Source: Verrucomicrobiales bacterium (GTDB lineage: Bacteria; Verrucomicrobiota; Verrucomicrobiia; Limisphaerales; SXQI01). From it: DNA of 7,582 nt. A program made the position numbers and the translations under genes. The stretch lies in assembly GCA_005793025.1 (NCBI GenBank), contig SXQI01000193.1:1-7582 (forward strand), in the 5' to 3' direction. Positions within the stretch are counted from its first letter, which is position 1; each line of letters begins with the position of its first letter. The notes beneath the pieces were generated by a model. The model saw only the letters and a list, made by a program, of their open reading frames with translations. It was not told the origin of the DNA and searched no databases. Of this stretch, positions 1 through 6,505 are shown piece after piece.

Positions 1-1223
1 GCGAAAGCTCCGGCACAGGTAATCCCGCTCAACACAGAGCCTAAAATCGGATGGCGGGCGTTGAGTAGATGAGGAAGTTCCAACACAATTTTATCGGTCC
101 CCTTCGATCCTGTTGCCAAGTAGAGATCTGGCAGCAAATTCCTTCCCAGCACCCCAAACACAGGCGGGAAAACGTAGAATACCCCTATTAGAATCATCAC
201 CCACATGGTGGTGCGTTTGGCAGCAGCACCATCAGGATTGGTATAAAACCGCACCAAAATATGGGGCAATCCAGCCGTCCCACAAACCAACGCGATAATC
301 AATGAATAGGTGTAAAGCAACGAATACGGCCTAGCCTGCTCGGGTGTGAGCTGAGCTGCCTTAGCAGCTTTAGTCGTCAGCGGACCAAAGGGTTGAAGCC
401 AAACCTCGTCCTTCGGGGCCTTCTCCGGAAGTTGTTTTCGAAGGATCGGTGTGGAATCGGGCAATGTCCCCAATTGCGCCTCGACGCCGACCGGTGCGAA
501 ACCAGTGCGTCCATCGTTGGCCCCCAGTTGCTTGCCGTAACTGCCATACACGCTGAGCAGAACAAAGATGGGGACCGAGATAGCGAACATTTTAGCCCAA
601 TACTGAACCGCTTGCACCAAGGTGATACCCTTCATCCCTCCTAGAGCCACGTTCAGAGTGATCACCGCTCCCACCAACACCACTCCCGCCCAATAAGGGA
701 GTCCTGGTTGTGTTACACCCGCCGCATCGTGGGTTAGAACAAAATCCGGTAACACCCCGCGCAGATCCACGGCTCCAAAAATGTATGACAACGTCGTCCC
801 TGCCCCCTTCATTTGAGGCATTGTGTAAAAAAAACCGATACACAACACAAACACCACCGCGATTTTACGGAACAAGGGTGAATCAAAACGCCCTTCGGCA
901 AAATCTGGGATCGTATAAGCCCCAAACCGCCGTAACGGACCCGCGATAAACAAAAGCAGGAATAAATAGCCACACGCGTAACAGACAGGATACCAGAGCG
1001 CATCGTAACCCGAACTCATCACCATCCCTGCCACCCCCATGAATGAAGCTGCAGAAAGGTATTCTCCGGAAATCGCAGAGGCATTCCAACCCACCGACAC
1101 CGACCTGCCGGCAACAAAAAAATCCCCTGCCCCTTGCGATTTCTTTGCCGACCAAAACCCCATGACCACCGTCGCCACCACCGTGATCAATGAGAACAAT
1201 AAAATATGCGGATCAACATTCAT
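1..1223 (-). CDS. actP: ActP-like cation/acetate symporter (SSF family), 3' end cut by window edge
   Basis: Inner-membrane sodium:solute symporter that probably imports acetate or another short monocarboxylate with a cation. The reverse strand is open from the ATG at 1223 to base 1, giving 407 codons without a stop; the C-terminus lies outside. Visible family signatures are SGEYLSAASFMG (residues 52-63, matching the ActP GDYMSAASFLG motif), SGYDALWY (71-78), GAYTIPDFAEGRF (101-113) and GTAGLPHILVRFYTNPD (315-331). Hydrophobic segments fall at about 7-23, 77-95, 120-135, 177-196, 209-227, 301-318 and 339-357. An unusually long hydrophilic loop, about residues 228-300, lies before the GTAGLPH segment. 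The start follows the DUF485 stop by 5 bases, with a weak GAG Shine-Dalgarno 8 bases upstream, so the two genes are probably co-transcribed and translationally coupled. Family assignment is firm; the exact substrate (acetate, propionate, pyruvate) is inferred. Confidence 0.93.
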   Translation of the reverse strand, partial: MNVDPHILLFSLITVVATVVMGFWSAKKSQGAGDFFVAGRSVSVGWNASAISGEYLSAASFMGVAGMVMSSGYDALWYPVCYACGYLFLLLFIAGPLRRFGAYTIPDFAEGRFDSPLFRKIAVVFVLCIGFFYTMPQMKGAGTTLSYIFGAVDLRGVLPDFVLTHDAAGVTQPGLPYWAGVVLVGAVITLNVALGGMKGITLVQAVQYWAKMFAISVPIFVLLSVYGSYGKQLGANDGRTGFAPVGVEAQLGTLPDSTPILRKQLPEKAPKDEVWLQPFGPLTTKAAKAAQLTPEQARPYSLLYTYSLIIALVCGTAGLPHILVRFYTNPDGAAAKRTTMWVMILIGVFYVFPPVFGVLGRNLLPDLYLATGSKGTDKIVLELPHLLNARHPILGSVLSGITCAGAF

Positions 1224-1228
1224 GAATA

Positions 1229-1582
1229 TTACTCGGAAGAGGCCGAAGATTTACTTGTCGGGTTTGCATCTGGAGCAGACTCAAGCACCACCCGAGCCTC
1301 CGCATTCTCTAGAGCAATCGATTTCTTGATAAAAACGTAAGCGATGATCCAGACATACGGGAAAAATAACACCCCAAGTATCAGCCAGCTGATCGTGAAC
1401 CCACCAACCCTCCGTGCCATGGCTTCAGGGAAGAAATAATTGCACAAAGGAAGCCCAAACAATGCGACGACAAAGGCTCCTGCGCACAGAATCGACAACT
1501 TCAACTGTTCCCGCATCAATCGCGAAAGAAACTCTTCGGAATGTAACAGATTTGGCGTCTTCGCGTCATTTGGCATAGCCAC
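1229..1582 (-). CDS. DUF485 (YjcH-like) small membrane protein, symporter partner
   Basis: A 117-residue protein of the DUF485 family, which in many bacteria is encoded directly upstream of an ActP-type symporter (yjcH-actP in E. coli). Its biochemical role is not established; it is presumed to assist or regulate the symporter. Two hydrophobic segments are visible, about residues 29-51 and 61-86. The second contains GFTISWLILGVLFFPYVWII, typical of the family. The N-terminus is short and polar (residues 1-25) and the C-terminal tail (90-117) is rich in Ser, Ala and Glu. Length is close to the usual value of about 100 residues. The start is uncertain: GTG at 1582 and ATG at 1576 (115 residues) are both in frame and neither has a clear Shine-Dalgarno. 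The stop at 1229-1231 lies 5 bases before the symporter ATG. Confidence 0.9.
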   Translation of the reverse strand: MAMPNDAKTPNLLHSEEFLSRLMREQLKLSILCAGAFVVALFGLPLCNYFFPEAMARRVGGFTISWLILGVLFFPYVWIIAYVFIKKSIALENAEARVVLESAPDANPTSKSSASSE

Positions 1583-1640
1583 ACTTTAAACAGACCGCTC
1601 GGAAAACAGCAAACCAAGCCTGAAAAACTTGTGTAAACCA

Positions 1641-1669
1641 TTGACCCTACGGTCTAAAAAAAATCATTA
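1641..1669 (+). promoter_or_regulatory. Possible sigma70-type promoter of the LamG gene
   Basis: TTGACC at 1641-1646 matches the -35 consensus in five of six positions. A weak -10 candidate, TCATTA at 1664-1669, follows after a 17-base spacer rich in A. Transcription would start near 1676 and leave a leader of about 105 bases before the ATG at 1783. The -10 match is poor and other placements are possible. Confidence 0.3.
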
Positions 1670-1762
1670 GACAAGATCCGTCTCGACTGGAATAGTGGTA
1701 TTTCACTCCTGCAGTCCCGTTACGGAAGTTCACTGAACGCTAGCCTTGGTTTAGACCAAACC
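1651..1762. repeat. Inverted TTTAGACC copies flanking the LamG leader; possible operator
   Basis: GGTCTAAA (1651-1658) and its exact reverse complement TTTAGACC (1750-1757) lie about 100 bases apart. The left copy sits in the spacer of the candidate promoter. The right copy overlaps a local hairpin, GGTTT-AGACC-AAACC (1748-1762), 20 bases before the ATG. This could be a paired regulator-binding site or a leader RNA structure, but 8-base matches can arise by chance. Confidence 0.25.
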
Positions 1763-1782
1763 TATCTCGGTAATTAACGCTT

Positions 1783-4491
1783 ATGAATCCTGCATCTATC
1801 ACCAAACGCCGTTCTTGGCTGTTCGCACAATCGTTGCTCACTTCAGCCCTGATCCTGCCTTCCCTCAATCTATACGCTGATGACTATTCTTCAGCGGTTA
1901 TAAAGGACGCTCCTGTCGCGTATTACCGACTTAACGACAGTGCCGAGCGATCCAATCTCAACCTGAATTCAGGGAGTGCTGGAAGTGCTGCCAGCGCGAC
2001 CAACTTGAACAGTGCCGCTTTTGCCGGTGCGATCGCAGGGGACAACAATCGATCACAATTTTACGATTCAAGTGCCCGCGCCATCACCCCTTGGAATGCT
2101 GCACTCAACCCCGATGCTTCTAAGCCATTTACAATGGAAGCGTGGTTTTATCCTGCCAGCGATCAAATCAATGCAGGACAAGCCGTCGTCGCAAATCGGT
2201 ATGCTTATTCTGGAGTTAATCGTCAAGGTTGGGTGATTTTTCAGCGTGCCCAGAATGACACCTACGCGGGTAAACCGGGTTACGAAGGAATCGGTTGGAA
2301 TTTTCGGATGTATCGTGGCAGCGGAGGGAGCAGCGGTCTTGATGTCACTTCACAAGTCCCGTTCGTAGTCGGAAAATGGACCCACGTTGTGGTCGTTTAT
2401 GATCCAGCTTCGGCAACGGTTACCATGTTCATTGATGGCGTGGAGGCTGCCTCCAATACTTGGACAGGGGATGGGCCCGGTTACGTGGCCAACACGGACG
2501 ACCACCCTGCTGACGAAGCGGTCAGAGGCCCTGCCGGTTTGGCGTTTGGCTCCTATAACAACACAGCACCCGGATCAAATCCTTATTTCGGTGGCGTCGA
2601 CGAATTTGCTTTTTATGACACTCAACTGACTTCGGCCGAAATTCTTTCTCACTACGAAAACGGAACCAATTCCGCTCGCACGGTCTCTTACTCAGCGTTG
2701 GTTCAGACATCAAAACCCGTCGTGTATCAACGCTTAGACGAAATCCCTCCACCCGTCGGAACGGTTCAGAATTTGGGTGATTTACGAAATGCGGCGGCGG
2801 TGGTCAACACAGCGCAAGTTCAACTCCAAATTCCAGGCCCAGTTGCAGGAGCGAGTGACGACGGAGCTGTTGGATATCATTTCAGGAATGCGGGCAAATC
2901 GGTCACCGATATTCCCTATTCGGCCCGCAATAATCCCACGGAAGGTCTCCCGTTCTCGGTCGAGATTTGGGTCAAACCAACCAGCGACCGCCAAAACCCC
3001 GGAGCCAGTTTGATCAATAACCGCTACGTCGCCTCCGGTAATCGAACGGGTTGGGTAATCTTTCAACGCGCCCCGAACGATACCTACTCTGGAGTTTCAG
3101 GGTATAGCGGTGTGGGCTGGACGTTTAGAATGTTTACGGGTTCTGGCGGAAGTGGTCAGGACGTTCTTACAGGGATTCCTTACACAGTCGGGGAATGGCA
3201 GCACTTAGTGTTTACTTGGCAGCCTGACGAGTTCGGTGACACCGGGAACGGCAACTGGGTCGGTGCCTTAAACGCGTATGTCAACGGAGAACTCGTAGCG
3301 ACGAATCCATCCGCTCTCTATAAAGCGAATCAAGAACCCAATGAGGATGCTTCCGCTCCGACGGATCTAGCGGTCGGTGCCTACAATCGGGCATCCGGGC
3401 TGGGCAATAATCCGTTTGAAGGTCAGGTCAGTGAATTCGCATTGTATGATAAATACGCGCTCACACCGGAACAAGTTTTGAGCCATTTTCAATCGGCAAC
3501 AAATAACCAACCCGACGTGAGCTATTCTTCCTTGGTTTTAAATTCCGCCTATGATGGTGCTGGAACCCAACGGAGCATGCCACCGACCTACCTCAGGTTT
3601 AACGACATCGCTGCCAACCCTGCTGCAAACTCAGGAACTCTCGGTGGTGCCGCCGATGCGACACTGGTCGCGACCGCGAACGATGCGTCAGGCCCTAATT
3701 CGCCTGCCAATGCTGGGTTTTCTGCCCCAAATTCGGCAGTTACCACCGATGCGGGATTCGTGAGCTTCAACGACCCCGTTGGGTTAAACTTCACCGGTCA
3801 AATCACGCTCGAAGCGTGGATCAAACCCGGAGCAACGATGGGGGAGAAGGCTCGTGTCATTTCTCATGGTCCCCAGACATTAACTTCCTACTCCCCCGAA
3901 CAGGTCGCCGAGATTGGCGCACCCCAATTCAGTTCTGAGGTTTACTTGGGTATCAGCGATACCGGCGCAAACTACATCGTTGGATCTGTGGACGATCAAA
4001 TCTCAGACTCAGCGAGCTCTCCGGTGCCAGCCGGTGACTTGGGTGGAGAGAAGTGGATTCACCTCGTCGGAACCTACGACGGTGCCAATTGGAACCTCTA
4101 CCGAAACGGGGTCAAGGTTGCATCTGCTGCAAGTGCGCTTGGCGCGGTGAAAGTGGATTCAGGTTGGTCCATTGGATCAAGCGGCAACGGTTGGGCGGAT
4201 CACTTCTCCGGCTCGATCGATGAAGCAGCCATCTATTCAAAAGCACTCACACCCGCACAAATTACAACCCATTACACACGAGGCGTGAGCGGCGTGGTAG
4301 CGGTGACACCAACCCTCTCCGTCGCCAAAAACGGAGATGGCAGCCTAAACATCACCTTCACAGGAACCCTCCAAGAATCGAGCACCGTGAACGGAACCTA
4401 TACCGCGGTCGTCGGAGCCCTGAGCCCTCAGAAGGTGACGCCCGGTGCAGGATCGGGAGCTAAGTTCTACCGAACTTCCTCAGGCCAATAA
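1783..4491 (+). CDS. Secreted protein with three LamG (concanavalin A-like) repeats
   Basis: A 902-residue protein of unassigned function that should be exported and bind glycans or other surface ligands. An N-terminal signal peptide is visible: basic KRR at 8-10, a hydrophobic core to about residue 28, and likely cleavage after YA at 31-32. Three LamG_3-type jelly-roll repeats follow, about 35-296, 303-573 and 581-834. Each begins with a YS-(S/A)-L/V...YxRLND/E-like strand, contains (M/V/L)E(A/I)W, and ends with an (E/D)EFAxYD or DEAAIYS strand followed by LTxxxIxxHY or its variant. Repeats 1 and 2 share a nearly identical block (149-188 and 423-461) that repeat 3 lacks. A small C-terminal domain (about 840-902, with GTLQESSTVNGTYT and KFYR) resembles the fibronectin-III-like ends of verrucomicrobial secreted proteins. 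No catalytic domain, LPXTG or PEP-CTERM anchor is visible. The gene stands alone and ends in an intrinsic terminator. No clear Shine-Dalgarno precedes the ATG. Confidence 0.9.
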   Translation: MNPASITKRRSWLFAQSLLTSALILPSLNLYADDYSSAVIKDAPVAYYRLNDSAERSNLNLNSGSAGSAASATNLNSAAFAGAIAGDNNRSQFYDSSARAITPWNAALNPDASKPFTMEAWFYPASDQINAGQAVVANRYAYSGVNRQGWVIFQRAQNDTYAGKPGYEGIGWNFRMYRGSGGSSGLDVTSQVPFVVGKWTHVVVVYDPASATVTMFIDGVEAASNTWTGDGPGYVANTDDHPADEAVRGPAGLAFGSYNNTAPGSNPYFGGVDEFAFYDTQLTSAEILSHYENGTNSARTVSYSALVQTSKPVVYQRLDEIPPPVGTVQNLGDLRNAAAVVNTAQVQLQIPGPVAGASDDGAVGYHFRNAGKSVTDIPYSARNNPTEGLPFSVEIWVKPTSDRQNPGASLINNRYVASGNRTGWVIFQRAPNDTYSGVSGYSGVGWTFRMFTGSGGSGQDVLTGIPYTVGEWQHLVFTWQPDEFGDTGNGNWVGALNAYVNGELVATNPSALYKANQEPNEDASAPTDLAVGAYNRASGLGNNPFEGQVSEFALYDKYALTPEQVLSHFQSATNNQPDVSYSSLVLNSAYDGAGTQRSMPPTYLRFNDIAANPAANSGTLGGAADATLVATANDASGPNSPANAGFSAPNSAVTTDAGFVSFNDPVGLNFTGQITLEAWIKPGATMGEKARVISHGPQTLTSYSPEQVAEIGAPQFSSEVYLGISDTGANYIVGSVDDQISDSASSPVPAGDLGGEKWIHLVGTYDGANWNLYRNGVKVASAASALGAVKVDSGWSIGSSGNGWADHFSGSIDEAAIYSKALTPAQITTHYTRGVSGVVAVTPTLSVAKNGDGSLNITFTGTLQESSTVNGTYTAVVGALSPQKVTPGAGSGAKFYRTSSGQ
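2227..3165 (+). repeat. Internal coding duplication within the LamG protein
   Basis: Two copies of a roughly 40-residue block are encoded at 2227-2346 (residues 149-188) and 3049-3165 (residues 423-461). Both start GWVIFQRA, continue NDTY, and run through G(W)xFRM to GSGG and DV. The codons have diverged (for example GTGATTTTTCAG versus GTAATCTTTCAA), so the duplication is old and the residues are kept by selection rather than by recent copying. The equivalent segment is absent from the third repeat. Confidence 0.85.
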
Positions 4492-4513
4492 CTTCAATCG
4501 ATCTCTATACAGC

Positions 4514-4545
4514 AAGACCGGAGGGAAACCTCCGGTCTTCTCTTT
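4514..4545 (+). terminator. Intrinsic (Rho-independent) terminator of the LamG gene
   Basis: A perfect 11-base-pair stem, AAGACCGGAGG (4514-4524) with CCTCCGGTCTT (4529-4539), closes a GAAA tetraloop and is followed by CTCTTTTG. It lies 22 bases after the LamG stop. On the opposite strand no T-run follows the stem, so it is less convincing as a terminator for trpS, which converges from the right. Confidence 0.9.
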
Positions 4546-4571
4546 TGTAGGAATCACACTTTGGAACGACC

Positions 4572-5537
4572 TCACTCCAAACCGCTGGCTTTGCGTGCCC
4601 GGGTTAACACGGTTCGGGCCACGATTCGTGCACGCTCAGCTCCATCCCGCAAGACAGATTCGACATAGTCGAGGTTTGCGGCCAGTTCCGCACGTCGGTT
4701 CCTAGCCGGTGTAAAAAAGTTCCAGTAATGTTCAAATAATGCCTTTTTCAAATCCCCATAACCCAATCCCCCTTCCCGGAGGCGAGCCTCAAAACCCAGA
4801 GAAACTTCCGAAGGTGCGACGAGCTTGAGCAGTTGGATGGCTACGTTTTTCTCCGCATCTGGCTTCGGTTCTGAGGGGCTGCGGCTGTCCATCACCAATC
4901 CCATAATTCTTTTCTTTGTGGCTTTTTCCTCCCCAAAAATCTCGATGGTGTTGCCGTAGCTCTTGCTCATTTTCTGACCGTCCGTCCCCGGCACCACCGC
5001 TACAGAGTCCCGGATTCGCTCCGCTGGAACCACAAAAGTCTCTCCATACGCCTGATTGAACTTCGTGGCGAGATCCCTAGTAACTTCCACATGTTGTTTT
5101 TGATCCCGCCCGACAGGGACCACGTCCGAATCATAAATCAAAATATCCGCAGCCATCAGGACTGGATAAGCAAAAAGACCGTGGTTCGGTGAGATGCCAT
5201 TGGCGACCTTGTCCTTGAAGCTATGACATCGTTCCAACAACCCCATGGGAGCGATGGTGGTTAACATCCACGCAAGTTCACAAACTTCGGACACATCCGA
5301 CTGCCGAAAAAATACCGCCTTCTTCGGATCGAGCCCGCAGGCGAGAAAATCTAACGCGACATCCAGCGTGTTCTGCCGTCGAATGATCGGGTCGAAGAGC
5401 GATGTCATCGAATGATAATTTGCGATGAAGTAATAGGCCTCGCCTTGCTCCTGCATTTCGATCGCGGGAAGCATCATTCCGAAATAATTTCCGATATGCA
5501 GTGCGCCCGAAGGTTGTATTCCTGACAAAATTCGCAT
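4572..5537 (-). CDS. trpS: Tryptophanyl-tRNA synthetase
   Basis: Cytoplasmic class I aminoacyl-tRNA synthetase that charges tRNA-Trp with tryptophan using ATP. From the chosen ATG the protein has 321 residues, close to the usual bacterial length of about 330. The N-terminal SGIQPSGALHIGNYFG carries the HIGH-type signature as HIGN (residues 14-17). The PVGRDQKQHVEVTRDLA segment (141-157) is characteristic of TrpRS, and the second ATP-binding signature is an intact KMSKS (189-193). The helical C-terminal domain looks complete. An in-frame TTG at 5555 would add six residues (MLAFGL), but I chose the ATG at 5537 because family members begin directly with the strand leading to SGIQPSG. Neither start has a good Shine-Dalgarno. 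The gene stands alone on its strand, convergent with the LamG gene and divergent from the cytochrome gene. Confidence 0.97.
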   Translation of the reverse strand: MRILSGIQPSGALHIGNYFGMMLPAIEMQEQGEAYYFIANYHSMTSLFDPIIRRQNTLDVALDFLACGLDPKKAVFFRQSDVSEVCELAWMLTTIAPMGLLERCHSFKDKVANGISPNHGLFAYPVLMAADILIYDSDVVPVGRDQKQHVEVTRDLATKFNQAYGETFVVPAERIRDSVAVVPGTDGQKMSKSYGNTIEIFGEEKATKKRIMGLVMDSRSPSEPKPDAEKNVAIQLLKLVAPSEVSLGFEARLREGGLGYGDLKKALFEHYWNFFTPARNRRAELAANLDYVESVLRDGAERARIVARTVLTRARKASGLE

Positions 5538-5673
5538 CAACCCAAAAGCTAACAACGCGCCAAAGGAGTCGGAAGCCGAAAATGCCCTCGCGAAAGTTTA
5601 TTTCACTCCGCAAAACTTGATTTCCTTTGTCTCCACCCGCCTTATGACCTAAGTTTGCAGACAATCAATCGGT
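5538..5673. other. Divergent intergenic region between trpS and the DUF1573-cytochrome gene
   Basis: This 136-base region must hold the start signals for two divergent genes. For the plus strand, TTGATT at 5617-5622 and TTATGA at 5642-5647 are a weak promoter-like pair with a 19-base spacer. I saw no T-box or tryptophan leader peptide upstream of trpS. No convincing Shine-Dalgarno is present for either gene. Confidence 0.4.
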
Positions 5674-6477
5674 ATGATCAGTCGTCACCCCTTTTTCCTA
5701 GGTTTCATATTCGCGTGCTGGGTGGTTTCGATTCCGCTCGCCAACGCCGCAGTGGAAGCATTGGTTTTTGACAGCATCGCGAAAGAGCAAACCGCGAAAT
5801 CTGGGGATACAGAGGCTTATTTTACGTTCAGCCTCACAAACCTTTCGACAGGGCCGGTATTGATCAATTGGGTTCGCACCTCTTGTGGCTGCACCATTGC
5901 AGAGCTTCCCACCACCCCATGGAGAATCCCCGCCGGTAGCAATGGCACATTCGGCGTCACGGTCGATCTGCGTGGGAAATACGGGGTGTTTACCAAACTC
6001 GTGACGCTGGATACTTCGCAAGGTCAAAAGATTTTGAGCGTAAAGATGAATCTTCCTGCAGCACCTTCCGGATCAAACCGACCGGGCGGAGTTCTCGATA
6101 GTCGAACTCGCAACATGCAAGCCGCGCTGAAAGATCGCCAGACGGTTTTCAAAAATGATTGCGCGCGCTGCCATGCCTTGCCCGCAGCAGGTCGCCACGG
6201 GGAACCTCTCTACGAAGCCGTCTGTGCTATTTGTCATGATTCCCCGCATCGAGCCTCCATGGTTCCAGATCTCAAAACATTAAAAGTCACACCAACTTCC
6301 GAGGTCTGGCGTGCGATGATCGCACACGGAAAGGTGAACACCTTGATGCCTGGCTTTTCAAAAGCCCTAGGTGGCCCCCTCTCCGAGGATCAGATCGAGT
6401 CGCTTGTCCAATACCTGACCCACTACTATCCCCCAAGAGCCACTTTCGGGGGACCGACTCCTCACCACGATGACTAG
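5674..6477 (+). CDS. Exported DUF1573 domain fused to a c-type cytochrome domain with two CXXCH motifs
   Basis: A 267-residue periplasmic protein probably involved in electron transfer; its redox partner is unknown. The N-terminal signal peptide (residues 1 to about 25) has a hydrophobic core at 7-20 and an ANA cleavage site. A DUF1573 Ig-like domain follows (about 27-128), recognised by FSLTNLSTGPVLINWVRTSC, the CGCT motif (C71, C73) and the PxGxxGxxxVxxD(L)RGKxG pattern. After a Pro/Gly/Ser linker (129-145), the C-terminal region (about 150-252) holds CARCH (163-167) and CAICH (184-188). It also has LMPGF (224-228), whose Met225 could be an axial haem ligand, and a final helix SEDQIESLVQYL. 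Two CXXCH motifs 21 residues apart in about 100 residues suggest either a compact di-haem domain or one haem plus a second thiol site. The tail ends HHDD. The start ATG at 5674 puts the signal peptide at the very N-terminus. The transpeptidase gene follows after 28 bases and may be co-transcribed. Confidence 0.9.
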   Translation: MISRHPFFLGFIFACWVVSIPLANAAVEALVFDSIAKEQTAKSGDTEAYFTFSLTNLSTGPVLINWVRTSCGCTIAELPTTPWRIPAGSNGTFGVTVDLRGKYGVFTKLVTLDTSQGQKILSVKMNLPAAPSGSNRPGGVLDSRTRNMQAALKDRQTVFKNDCARCHALPAAGRHGEPLYEAVCAICHDSPHRASMVPDLKTLKVTPTSEVWRAMIAHGKVNTLMPGFSKALGGPLSEDQIESLVQYLTHYYPPRATFGGPTPHHDD

Positions 6478-6493
6478 ACTGGTTGGGGGACGT

Positions 6494-6498
6494 TAAGG
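6494..6498 (+). promoter_or_regulatory. Ribosome binding site that fixes the GTG start of the transpeptidase gene
   Basis: TAAGG at 6494-6498 ends 7 bases before the GTG at 6506. The TAA at 6494-6496 is also an in-frame stop, so translation cannot begin further upstream. The next in-frame ATG (residue 25) lies inside the membrane segment, which supports the GTG start. Confidence 0.6.
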
Positions 6499-6505
6499 TT
6501 TTATC

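Larger units (their letters stand above)
1583..1782. other. Divergent intergenic region between DUF485/symporter operon and LamG gene
   Basis: A 200-base gap between two divergently transcribed genes, so it should hold promoters for both. I see a possible plus-strand promoter and TTTAGACC inverted repeats, listed separately. No convincing minus-strand promoter, riboswitch or small ORF was recognised, although the reverse strand is AT-rich with a TTTACA hexamer at 1639-1634. Confidence 0.6.

Noticed and set aside
393..949. Several plus- and minus-strand ORFs of 60-90 codons in the first kilobase
   Set aside because: All lie in other frames of the continuous 407-codon symporter frame.
1039..1329. 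A 96-codon plus-strand ORF across the symporter/DUF485 junction
   Set aside because: It is antisense to two well-supported coding regions and shows no domain.
1783..4491. The LamG protein as a phage tail fibre or sialidase
   Set aside because: No phage genes lie nearby, no Asp-box or catalytic motif is visible, and the signal peptide favours a host secreted protein.
4514..4539. The GAAA hairpin as a bidirectional terminator that also ends trpS
   Set aside because: On the minus strand the stem is followed by GCTGTATAG rather than a T-run, so only plus-strand termination is well supported.
5594..5656. AAGTTT/AAACTT short repeats upstream of trpS and the cytochrome gene as an operator
   Set aside because: Six-base matches in an AT-rich gap are expected by chance, and spacing between the copies is irregular.
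5278..5664. A 128-codon reverse-strand ORF overlapping the 5' half of trpS and its upstream region
   Set aside because: It is out of frame with trpS, which has clear HIGN and KMSKS signatures; its arginine-rich, low-complexity translation resembles no family I know.
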